Part shown: positions 34,601 through 47,000 of the stretch, one piece after another
Numbering within the stretch: position 1 is the stretch's first letter
How the letters are laid out: every line of letters begins with the position of its first letter
NCBI GenBank assembly: GCA_905221605.1
Contig: CAJNDS010002334.1
Span: 421,373-485,372 of the forward strand
Direction: 5' to 3'
Origin: Symbiodinium natans
Taxonomy: Eukaryota > Sar > Dinophyceae > Suessiales > Symbiodiniaceae
DNA length: 64,000 nt
The notes under the pieces: generated by a model
The model's database searches: none
The model's input: the letters and a program-made list of their open reading frames with translations, nothing else
What the model was told of the DNA's origin: nothing
Translations under genes and position numbers: made by a program

Positions 34601-37600
34601 TATAGCCCTATAGCTGCAGTGCGCAAGGTCACTCTACTCGCTGCTTCTTGGTATCTTGGCTGAGTTGGCTGCTTTCAGCCTAAGCTGCACCCGGGCGCTT
34701 GCTTGAGTTCCAGATGTCAGGCCTGGGAAATACAGTCAGCGATGCCGCACCTTGATTGCACAAGCGATGTTCAAACATGTGGTGATGCGATCGGCGCAGA
34801 TGTGTCGCCGCGCACCAAGATTATGGCTTTCCATATGCGCCCTTCTTCTGAACCGCGCTGCTGCCGATACCACGTGGGAAGATGTCCAACGCCCAAGCCG
34901 TGTCATGAGGACCGAAGCATCTTGACAGCTTGCACGTGCTGTTGCGGAGCACGCGTTCGCCCTGCATGGAGAGGACACAAAGGAAAGATGCAGGAGCATT
35001 GGAGATTTCAGGCTTCGTGAGCTGTGGCATCTGTGGCTGTTTTCTCCGGTCCGATTCTGATTCTTGATGCTTTTGTAGCCGAGTAGGTGATGCACAGTTC
35101 GCCTTGGCCGAAGAAGGCGGGCCCAAGAGATCTGCCAGCTGATCGTCAATGTCCGAAGATGTTTCAATAGTTTCGTTTCGACAGTTGTCAGCACTGACCC
35201 AGGCCTGATGCCTTCGGAGAGAAGGAGCAGGGTGACAGATGCTGAAGAGCGCGATGCTCCGTAGCGCAGAAGATTCAGGGAGCGAGCCCATGAGGTCAGG
35301 GGGATCGTTGAAGCGGACGTTCCATGTATACTCACATTTATATACTGTCGATGGCTGTCATTTCTTTTATACACACATATCTATACATATATATATATAT
35401 ACATACATACGCATATACATGGTTCCGAGCTGTGCATTCTCGCCGCTCCCCCCCCCCCCCGGCCGCCCCAAAAATATAAAGACTGCGCTCAACCCTAAGC
35501 CCAAAACCACCAAAACCCAGAAAAAAACCCTAAACCGAGGGGGAGGGGGGTGGGGGTGGAGGGGGCCCTGGGTTAGGGGTTTGTGAAGGCAAAAAAGAGC
35601 TAGGCAATCACAGCGCCGCTAAATGAATTCGGGGGCCGAATTGTCAAAAATCATTGAAGGGAGAGGGCCCCTCGTGGTCCCCCCGTGGTGGTTGGGGTTT
35701 AGGATGCCGGGTTTAGGGTTTGGCGGTTTAGGGTTTCGGTGTTTTGGGGTTTTTGGGTTATGGAAATTTGGGGTTTTACAAGTAGGGTTTTGGGGTTTAG
35801 GGGTTTAGGGCTTTCGGGTTACAGGTTGTAGGGTTTCACGTCTTGGGGGTAAGGGTTTAGAGTTTTAGGGTTTAGGCCTTGTGTTTTTTTGCTTGAGTTT
35901 TTCAGGGTTTGGCTTGCAGGTTTCAGAACCATTTCCCATTCCAAACTTTATCCTGTGTCAAAGTCAAGGTTGCTCGTGCCTCAAAGTCAAGATACAAAAG
36001 TCAAAGCATTATAACCGCCCCATCAGAGTACATTGTTAGGCGGTTCATTATTATAATGGTAATACGAAGAGAGCACAATATTACTAGGACAATTATTGTA
36101 CCAACGAGTACTTTGCCCGCTAAATATAGTACAGTGAATGCGGCTATTGATATACCAAAATATGATTAGCTGCAGATCGGCTAATTGTTAATTTGTCCAT
36201 ATACTTGTTTGTATTTTGTTTCGTCATTGTTCATAAGAATATATGCACACACACACACACACACTAGATGTACACATATAAATACTACTACAGAAAGTCA
36301 TGCCATCCAAGGCTTCGTCAGAAGAGGCGCACTTGCTGGCTCCAAACACGACTGGTCTGCAGTGTAACTTGGATCTCGACATAGAGCGTCGAATGAGCCC
36401 CGCTCGGGTCCATGCTCTGTCAGCTCTGCAATGTGAAGCTGAGCAAGCAAGGTAGTGACATGCCCTCTGGCTTTTGCTGCGGATTGCCCGGGGCTCGGTT
36501 GGTGTGCCGTGAAAGACATTCAGGCGCCGCAACGTTTGTTGCTGCAGGTCTCCGAAGAAAATTCGACTAGACACAGGCGGTGACAAGTGTGCGTGCGGAG
36601 GCCCTGAGGAAAGTCCATGGCTTACCATGGGCGCGCCATGTGTTTGCGGGACGTTGGATGCGCTTTTGGTGCCCTTATCTTCTTACGGAATGTCTCCTCG
36701 GCTGCCTCCACCAGCGTGATTCGAGGTGGCAAGTTCACCACGCAAGCGGCCATAGACCAATACTGTAGTGAGGCTCGTCCATGGCAAGAGTAGCTGTCAT
36801 GATGCAATGCCATTCGTGGCCACCTGCAAGCTCACTGCACGCAGGTGGCGCAGCCATGTCGCTCAGCAGAATTAGAACTTTTGCACTGACATGCTCAGCT
36901 AGAAGACATCCTTCCAGGTGATCAGCTCTCTCATGTCACCTGCTGCGACTTGATGCCGAAGCGAGTCCGGAATCACGCTCCTTGGCCCATTTGGCCCACG
37001 CGACTCACCGCCACAGCACAGCGATACAGCGGGGAAATGGAGCAAGGGGTGCTTGCCAGGCTTCCCCGAGGCAGCAGACTGCAGTAGACTCCAGCTAAGG
37101 ATGGTCAGGGCCATTGTTGGTGCAGCCTCTTGGATTTCGAAGCAAAGCGCTTCCACCCTCTCAGCACCCTTCTTCTTCAAAGTGGTACCAACGGTTTTCA
37201 TCTTCTACAGCTGTCATCTCAGGTGGTCCTCAGAACGACAGCGCCCACAGCACGCAGGAATCCATAGATGAAGCTTTGCCAAGTCTAGACTGGGCACTAT
37301 TGTAGGCGTCAGCCTAGTCAGATTCTACTTTGCATGCACTGTGTGACGATAAGGAATGGTGCAGCTCGGTCGTTCGGCCATGCGCATCTCTGTCAGAAGG
37401 GCACTGCTGTCACTTGCCCGCGATTTTTTTCTTGCACTGTCGTCCTCTCCCGGATCCTGCTGCGGTATTCAGCCGATGAGGCCACATGCAGCCAAAGCAG
37501 ATCCGGCAGGCTCCAGCCCGTGAGCTGGACGTGGTTCGTGCTCTAGACTCCAAGTCCAAAGTATGCCTTGTCGCAGGGATTTGGGGACAAGTGCTGGTGC

Positions 37601-40600
37601 AGTGGCCCTCAGAAAGGTGGGGAGCGCGCTTGCTAAGTTCTTCGGTTGAAGGTGATTTTCAGATGTCTGATGAGGTGGGCCCTTTCACACCCAGGAGCTC
37701 ATAGACACCGCATGCAAGGAGGTGCTTGTTGCGGGCGCCGTTCAGGAACTTGAGAATTCCCCTTGCATTCAAGAGCGCACAAAAAAGCAGACGAGGTGGT
37801 GAAACCTTGTTCTTTGGTGCCACGTGCTCGCTGCTGCACCATGTCACCGAAGCAAGTCCGCCCGGATCTCAGCATGTCTTCTCCCTTCCAGCTCATTGGG
37901 CCGTGTGAGCCCTGGTTCTTGTTTGGATTTGCGAATCCCCTAAACCCTAAACCCTAAACCCTAAACCCTAAACCCTAAACCCTAAACCCTAAACCCTAAA
38001 CCCTAAACCCTAAACCCTAAACCCTAAACCCTAAACCCTAAACCCTAAACCCTAAACCCTAAACCCTAAAACCTAAACCAAAAACCCTAGACCCTAAACC
38101 CTTGTGTCCAGTGCTACCCAGGCTACAATGATGGCAAGAACCAGCCCAGATCTCAGAGCGCGATCGCTGTTCCCGTGGCTTCTGGCATGATGGCGGCGCT
38201 GCCTCCCCTGTGTCGCCGTGTCCGCTCTGTAGAAGCATAAAGAAAAGAAGGAGGGGATATTTTTCGGCAGGTGTTGTTGTTCTGTCTGCGGAAGGAACTT
38301 GTCCTCAAATCGTTCCTTGTCAATACATATCCTCAAAACAAGTGTTTCAAGACAATGAACAGGGAGCGGCGGCCGTGTTTCATGCCGTGCAAGGCTCCCT
38401 CAACCCAGAGTAGGAAGGAGGGTATACACTGGCCAGACCGCAAGTTGTGTGAACTCACATGAGACGACTCATGCATGGACTAGCATTGCTGACATGTGCG
38501 TAGCAGCCGAGACCCAGTACTGGCTGCCTCTCACTTGGGTGTACGAAGACTGTCATGATGCCCACATGAGTGGTTGGCTAAATCCCGCGACCTTCTAGGT
38601 AGCTTTGGGCGGGACGTAGCAAAAAATTGCTGTGGAAGCGATACCTAACCCCAAAAGCAAGCCTCCCCCGGATATCATCGTTGTGCTTGAGAAAGCGATA
38701 CCCAATCCCAAAAGCGATACCTTCATTGAAATGTCTCAGTGTTCCATGCTCACAGATGGCCTGGTGCTTTTTTGGAGCCATATCCTTGTTGGATGTCAGG
38801 CAAAGACACATAGAAGGGTGGAAATTGCCAGGCAGATTTGCTTGGCATCAGCCAGGATTTAATGACCTGATGTCGAGGTTGTTGTAAGACTTCAATGTGC
38901 ATAGTTGCAAGCCTGCACACAGTTGGCCACTTCTGCCCACATCCTTTGATGACGTGAGGGCAATTGCCCCCCAGGTGCTGGTGTAGCGGTCCAGCCAGGG
39001 ACCTGGTGAACTCAAAACGAGTGTGGACTCACAGTGCGTTCCTCGACACAACCCCGTCGCACAAAGCATTCGCACAGGTTGTTGGTGAAGCCTTCTCTTC
39101 GCAAGTTGCCGTAGATGACTGGCGCCCTGGCAGAGTGAAGCGAAGGGAGAGGGCATGTCCGACGGTCCTCACATGTCCTAGGTCCCAGGTTTGATTCTTT
39201 GCGTGTGAGGTGTCAGAAGGTTCTCCCAACAACCACTACGACGACCCTCGCAAAGACCACAACCACTACCACTGCTTGGCTGTCAAACCTGACATGTGAG
39301 GAGGTTCGAACTGTGGCACAAATGTGGGGTCGAAGTCGTTATCCGTAGTCGGGAATTTGGACGGCGTGCTGTGCTGTTCACTCGCTTCGCAGGTGTCTGA
39401 GGCTGCCTGCTGTGCAATGTCGCCAAAGAAATGGAAAGCATCACAAAGAGACAACAGGCACGATTATTGCCACTGAGGTTTTTCGAAACCGTTCTTTCGC
39501 ACAGTCCCAGGTGCTTCTGCGCGGATGCCACTGTTGCAGGGGCGCGATTCTCCTCGCAGCAGGCCAGTATTTGGATGCACTGTGTCATTTGCATCTCGCA
39601 CAGCCTTTTGTCATTACAGAAAAAAGTCATGTTTGCATGCAGAGGCAATTGATGCTCATTGCAGCTTGGCAGGTTTTATGAGTCCGAGGGATTGAAAGCA
39701 GGGAACCCTCACGCTAGACTCGAGACCGCCAAAGGTGCGCTTGTGGTGCGTCCCTGTGAGCAGATGCGGCAGGCAGTATGAGCGTAGTATGCACATGCGG
39801 CACATGCGAGCAGATTCCTCACACCGTTTTGGTTTCAGTTGCAGTACGGTTATGTCAGCTTTGCAGGAAGATTGCTGCAAAATGTCTCCGAACAAATATC
39901 TTGTCGGGGATGATAATGGTTACGTGGCGGCAGAGTCGCATGCTCATGCCATTCGCTGACTCGCTGACATCGTGTTGCTTGATCCTTCACTTCCTTGACC
40001 ATGCCAAGGAGAGCAGACTGGTGTTGGAGAGGGCTCGACAAAGATGTGCACCTGCACAGGCCCTCTGAAGGACCTTCGAGTCTTTGAGTTCTGCTGTGCT
40101 GTCAGAAGTGTGCATACAGTAGCCTTTCTCCATACGTGCCTGAGAGGACAGCCGCTTCACAGAGCAGGAGGCTTCCACTTGCCATTGCTCATATTGCTCG
40201 ATGCGATGTCTGATTAAACGGAGCAGATATTTGAACCGCTCATGATCTTGAAGAGGCGATTGACGCGGCATGTGGGCGGCTCTGGTCGCCGTGCAGTCCG
40301 ATTCAGGAGGCTCTGCGAAGTCACGTTGGGCAGGTGTGATGGTGTGTCGGTGTTTAAGGGAAGTTCCATGGTCCTGTAATCTGGTCCCTTACTTCTTTAA
40401 AGGGTTCTGAATGGGCCCTTGGGTTTTTTTGGGTAAATAAAATAAGGGGTATATACGGGTTTCCCAATGAAGGGCCCATAATGAGGGACCATGAATCCAC
40501 CCTCTTAGGGTGGAGGCTCGTGTGACAATACGTGGATGGCTCAAGAGGCGGAAACTTCGAGAGGTGGATCAACCACAATACCAACGCCAAAGCGGACCCG

Positions 40601-41027
40601 CCCCTCAATAGCCGACACGAGTTTGAGAGGCGAGGAGGAAGGCGGTAAGAACAATATTGAATACAACACAACCACGGCGGCAGCGGCAGCTGCGGCGGCG
40701 GCGGCAGCTGCAGCAGCAACTGCTGCAGTTGCCGGCAGCAGCGACATCGCAGCGGGAGCGTCAGCCGCAGCGTCAGCGGCAGTGGCAGCAGCAGCATCTT
40801 CAGGTGATGGTAGCGCATAGTCGTAAAGAGACAGCTCTGGCCCTGTGGCAACATGTGGCAACAGCAGCGGCAGCAGCAGGTGGCACCCCATAATAGAGCT
40901 AAATGCGGACATCTGCGGACGATGACTTCAAAAGGAGAACAAACTCTCGTTCTATGAGTTAAGGGCGGCTCTGCCAGTGGAGTTGGCCTGGTGGTTGCGG
41001 TTGATATTTCTGTGGCCCCTCCTCCTG

Positions 41028-41062
<35 letters not shown>

Positions 41063-44000
41063 AGAGATTTTGACAGGGTTGTCCGGACACACCGCCAGCA
41101 CTGTCAGCGCTGGATCTGCGATTGAAAGCGCCATCAAGAGAGCGTGAGACGAGCTCATGTTACACGCATTTGCAGCTCATGCTCTGACTGCAGGCGCAAT
41201 GCTGCCTGCCAAGACCTGAGTCTGCTTTCTGATGGTTTCCCCGCCTCCAGATAGTGCTGATGCTTGCAGAAGACAAGACCATACGAGGGTGAGGGCAAGG
41301 AGAGTTGTCAGGTCTGAACCTGCTCGGATACAGGAAGGTCGCGGCTCCGATGCACATAGTTGGACTGTACCAGCTGTCCCCTCTTCGGGAGCTTTGGAAA
41401 AGCCGTGCAAATCGTGCAACTCAGGAGGAAAGCGCTGCTTCTGCGCCGGCCCGTCTCCAGCCGGGACATTCAAAACCCAGAAGGTCACGCTGCAAAACCT
41501 CGAATGTGGCAGTTCGTGATGTTGTGGGGCTGCCCTTGAGGACATTGATGCGAAATGTGGCCAAATCGTCCAGTGGCCTGTCTGAAGTGTTTCGGCTTCT
41601 TGACAACACCTACTGCGCAGCAGTCTTCGGACGACTTGAGGTCCTGTGATGTTTTGTCGGCCCGCGATTGCTGCCAGCGGATGCCGGCACAGGCTGGAGA
41701 GCACTAGTTATTTCAGCAGTCACAACAGTTAGGTGTCTCCAGGTACGTTTCTGCTCATTCATGATGCTTGTTTGGTCCCAAAGGTTCGAGTTCGCGATGC
41801 TGACGAACACTGCTGGTGTTCGTCACCATTCTCTTACGGAAGCCTCTTCTGCAGTTCATGCCACAAGTTCCGAACAGTATGGTATGCTGACGAGGTAGGA
41901 GCATCCCGTGATGCCCCATGCTGACGTGAGGAAATCTTTCGTACTCCCAGCAGCAGATCGACTTCGTTTGCTCGTCGGCCATGGCCTTAGCTCACCGCAG
42001 CTTTGAGTGTAGCAAGCATTCTTCAACCAGGTGCGAATGTGCAGAAATGTTCTGCAGGCGGAGCCTCCTACAGTCGACCTGAGCTGACGTCTGAATCTGG
42101 GCAGGGTGGCAAGATCTGCAAGCCAAGATCTGCAAGCGATGGGTTCCCGCTGTCTCGGTGAAACATAGCTGAAGGCTTGCGGCCAGACCGGGAAACGCAA
42201 TTACACCGGCGGGATAGCAGCACAAAAAAAATGCTCGCAGTTCTGTGCCTGATGCATGATGTACCAGAATGTGTATGCTATGGCTCTGCATCGGTCCCAG
42301 GCTGGAGGTGCAGAATGTTTGATCTTGGACTCTTGCAGGCTGATAGAGGGCCTCATCCTGACCCCGCAGCGCCCTCAAAGAACTTAATGGGCCCTGCTCA
42401 GGCATGTCCGGTTGGTTTCCTCTGAGGTCCCAGGCTTCCCTGCTTTCGGACTTGCTCGCAGATCACTCTGCCGGGGCGGACCGGAAGTTGTCATGTCATG
42501 CCAGTTGCCTTGGTTTGTTTTAAAGACATTCCATGACATGCTCCCTTTAATGATTGGATCATCTGAACCTCTCCCTGCACCGGCTGCACTCTAGCGCCAA
42601 TCGTGTGGTCTACTTCGGATGCTTTGTCTGCTTGTGCAGCCGGACAGAAGTCGGATTTGCAGGACTTGGCTTTGGTGGGCGACAAGGGCTCCGGCAAGTC
42701 TGCAATCGTTTGGAGACATAGCTTGATTCTTGCCATTGGCTCCACGAGCTATCAAGCTTTTCATTGGGCTCCCGACGAAACATCCTGTTGTGCTGCGGTT
42801 GGTTCAGGTTCGGGCTTTTGCCTCCTTGCTTGGCTACAGGCGAGGGGTAAGACACAATTTCAATGTGCTTGCATCCGAAACAGGACGGTTCACGACTCTT
42901 TGGCCTTGGTGAGGACGCGTAGCCTGTTCTGCTACCGGGACATGAGCTCCCGGGACCTCCTGCAGCGTCGCGTGTGGGCGGCCTGGGCAGTAGAGGGAGT
43001 ATAAGAGGGAAGACGCAAGAAGTGCGGGAGCGGAACCTTTCGAGCTCAGGACAGACCCGGCCGGCAACACAAAGTGGAGGGACTCTCCGATCGTCGAGGT
43101 GAACAGCTCATGGACTCGTGGTCGTGACCTTTAATTATGCCTTTTGTGCCTTTTTGTGCCTTTTCGTGATGCAGTGTGATGCAGGCAGCTCTTTGTGGCG
43201 ACCTGGCTATTCTCGATGGTGCTCATCGCTTGGCCAAGGCGGCGGAATTTTGGAGTAGTTGACTGCACGTTCCATGGCTCCACTCATTGCTCGACGTCTT
43301 GCAGGGCAGCCTCTATGCCACATTGGCACCACTGCTTTCTGACAGAGCATGCGCTCTTCCTGACGGAACGCCCACTTCCAAGCAGAGCTTTCTGCTGCTG
43401 TAGCTTCGACCCAGACATGGGCACACTGATGCAATCAGGCTCCTCTGCTCTCCGCACTTCTGGGAGACGAGGTCAGAGGGTGCGCCTACTTTACGGGTGG
43501 GCTTCTCACAATGTGGCATCGATCCTGGGTTGCGTGAACTTAGGCGGCAACCTGGCAGGCTTGGGCGTGCGCCAGGCTCGCCGTGCCCAGCGCAGCCTTG
43601 CTCTTTCGCGGCTTCGTGCTCCAGGTGCATCCGGCCTTTCGGCTCATTGCCTGTGGGGAGAGTCCCGAGTCGGGACCTTGAGAACGACCTTGCGAGGCCG
43701 GCTGTGTTGTGCTCTGTATTCTCCGAGGTCAGGGACATCACAAGCCTGGATAGACGAGGAGGCCAAGTCCCATCACAGAGCCTCACCAACCAAAACACTT
43801 CAGAAACCCTTAGACTCACACCAAAGCATTAGACTGGGCAGGTCTCGACTCTTTTCCACTTCCATGCGATCACAGCTTTGCCCAGCCACGAGCAGCCGAA
43901 CCCTCGGTATGGGTATCTATTCGAGTGCAGCCACTAAACCCGATGTTCCGCAATAAAGTCTGCTCTGCAGGCGAAGCTTGGCGGCTCGATGTGCTGGCGT

Positions 44001-47000
44001 TGTGGCCTCCAAAGTGAAGGAGCTGCTCCCTCTGCCAAAGGTAGGACTTCCCGTGGAAGCTTATGTCGCCAGGACAAGCCCATCGACCAGCTGCTTTCTT
44101 ACAGCTTAAGTCTCAGGAATCCTGACCGAGCCTCTACATACTCAGAGCACTCGAACCTTATGTGTAAATGTAAAGCCAGCCAGTTCAGGTGTCAGCCGTG
44201 TCAGCGGGCGGAAGATGTTGAGCAGATGTGTTATGCACAGGTGAAGCTGCCAAAGCTGCAGTCTCGAAGGATGCAGATCTGAAGCCTCTCCAACTAAGCC
44301 GTGGTCTGAGTAGTCACAAGGCTTCACTTTGTGTTGCTCCTTGAGCTGGGATTGTTTAGGAGTCTGTCTTCCTTTGAGCATCTTGGCATATGGGTATCTG
44401 AGGCCTTCGTGCACTCCTCCGAGCCTCCAGGCTTTCACGGCACACCACGGTGCTCGCAGCATGATGCTGCATGGGTTGCTTTCAGTTTGAGCCTTTCCAG
44501 GCATCTGTCCCTCAGACCGGAGGATACAGCAGGTGCCATGGTCGCAGCCTTGGCAGCAGATACTAAGGAAAATTGTCACAAGAGAAGCAACAGTGAGTCA
44601 GAGTCATTGACTGCAAGCAGAGATTTAGGCCCGGGCGTTCTCCGCGCGCTTTGCGTTGCTACCAGGCCCTCAGCGGCTGCTTGGTGAGAAGCTGAGCAGA
44701 TTCCATTGGGTCGAGCTTCTTTGCCCCTGGTGCCTCAGCGACTCCCCCATCTCCTCAGGTGAGAAGATGCTGGCGGAGGTGGGCCGAGAAGCTGTTGGGC
44801 TATTGGGGCAGTCAGCGTCTGTGGTCAGGCTGTGTCGTGGCGGTCGGAGTTGTCGTTGTCGTTTTGGTTGCTGTCGCGGGTTGCGGCTGCTGAAAAGTCT
44901 TGTTGTTGCTGAAATGCAGGCTTTCTGGGTCGACCCTCCGAATCGCACTTTCGAACCTGCTGTGATCAAGACGTCGACTGCGAGTTCGTCGGCTAGTGCA
45001 TCCGTGCGCTGAAAGTTGACGACGGCAAAAAAATTGCCCCTAAACCCTTAAGCCAGGATTCCAAAACCTGAAGCCCAAAGGCTGAACAGTGAGTTTTCCG
45101 CCTACTCTTCGAAAAGAGTTGCTATGGGCAGGCGAGGCTCAGTTTTTTGAACAATAGCGTGACGTGAAACGCCCTCACCAGGGGTGATTGTGTTGTTTAA
45201 ACACCATGACGAACGACATGTCGAGTGCATGTCCTCCGACCGACAATCAAGATCTGGCGACATATCCCAACATGATGGTGATGATGACGTTGATGATGAT
45301 GATGATGATGACCACGACGACTACAGTAGGACTTTCATTGCGACGGCGACGTTGCCGATGATGAAGGCGCTGTTGCTCGATGCAGCCGGTGATGGCGACC
45401 ATGATGCCCCAGATATGGCGAGGACATTCTCAACGTTGTAGTAGTGATGGTGACCCAAACACTTTTCAGATTCAACGTCGAAGCGTTTAGTAGTGGGGTG
45501 ATAGTTCTTTTTTGGGCATCTTGCTTTTGACGCAACCATGTGCCACGTGATGTTCAACTGCGCATCAGGCAGGGATCATCCGTCCTGCGCCGCGCGAGAC
45601 CGACCTGACGGCTTCTGAAGAAGCGGGAGAGCATGCGCCTTACACATACTTATCTTTAAAAATAAATAAATATATATATATATATAAATAAATAAATAAA
45701 TAAATAAATAAATATATATATATATACGCATACATATATACACACGCAGAATACTAATGTATATCGAGTTTATAGTTAGGGATATTGAGGTGTAGGGCGG
45801 CGTGGCAGTCCAGGTTGCAAGTGGGCGGCGTGCGCTGTCGACTACGCACGCCAGTCCGACCAGAACTTGTGCCGAAGGCGCAGTTTGGCAGCCGCAGCGC
45901 GGAGTTTCTCTTCTGGCCCCACGAGTGGATCCTCTCAGCGTTTGCCAATTGTTTGGAGGTCCATTTTATCGAGACCCCAGCCCACATGGCTGTGTTGCCC
46001 TGGCCTCGGCCAACCTCCTGGCACCCGCGGAATCCTACGGACTGGCTTCGTTTTTGGCACTGAGGCAGAGCATGCTGGTGAGTTGGACGGCGGGGCAGTG
46101 CGACACCGAGTCTGATCGGCGATGTGCAGATGCTGAGATATGTTGAGATGCAGATTGTGTGATGCACGGAAAGGCATCTTCTGCTGGTTGGAAACCAGGG
46201 GGTCGCTGGGCTCGATGGGCTGTTGCGTTTGACTTGAGCAGAATCTTGTGTGTGAATCTGCAGTGGCGAGTCAGGTGGGAAAGAACAAGCTTGCAGACCA
46301 TTTGCTCGGCCTTCTTCATTGCGAGCGGGAGTACGCCGCGGACTTCAGGGTCATCACATTATCGGTCTAAATTGCTTGAGTGTCGCGGCCACCTCAAAGC
46401 TCGGATTTCCACGGCTATTCTGGGCAACCCCGCTCGCGCCCACCGCCCACCTTCTAACATGGACCACAAAGCACTCAAAACTTCGAGCACACAGCTGCTG
46501 CTTCTCTGTTTTTGGGCAGCCCATTAGAATCATTAGAATGTTTGTCTGAGCGCCATGTCACAATGTGATTCAAGGTCCAACTCCACCGCGACACAACCGT
46601 ACAGAGCTTGACCTTGACCCCCACACTGGAGGCAGTGACTTCAGTGAGCCTCAAGAGATGCATATAACCTGAGTGCCAGGCTGGTGTGGTTGGTTGGCAG
46701 GATTCGGCACTCATACGTGCCGCCCGCGCAGGGAGATGCTTGGTGGCTGGCAGACTCAGTTCAGTGGATGTGACAGGGCATGGCAAGGCTTTGGCAAGGC
46801 ATTGGCAAGGCTTCGGCAAGTGGCAGACGGGCAGACGTGCCAAGGTGGACGAGGCTGACAAGGCTCCTTTGGAGGCCCGACATGAAGCTTTACTGCTCTT
46901 ATGTCGTGTGTTGAAGCTTTGCTGCTCTTATGTCGTGTGTGGGCAGTAGATGCTGTGTTGTCGAGGTGGTCTGCGTGCTGAAGGCACTTTCAGCCTACCA

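Larger units (their letters stand above)
30683..42650. other. Very long VWA8 intron or intergenic block
   Basis: About 12 kb between the VWA8 exon ending at 30682 and the one at about 42651. It contains G-rich low complexity (31655-32080), introner-like copy D, TTTAGGG-like sequence (35515-35890), a telomere array (37939-38101), a second inverted-repeat element (40367-40493) and triplet repeats. Linker exons of VWA8 expected here were not recognised. A frame at 33150-33290 (LRSLSAKELRSWLSACG) is a weak exon candidate. Confidence 0.5.

Noticed and set aside
40529-40820. TGGCTCAAG followed by an alanine-rich frame, recalling the end of the dinoflagellate spliced leader
   Set aside because: Only nine bases match, the rest of the leader is absent, and the frame is a GCN triplet artefact.
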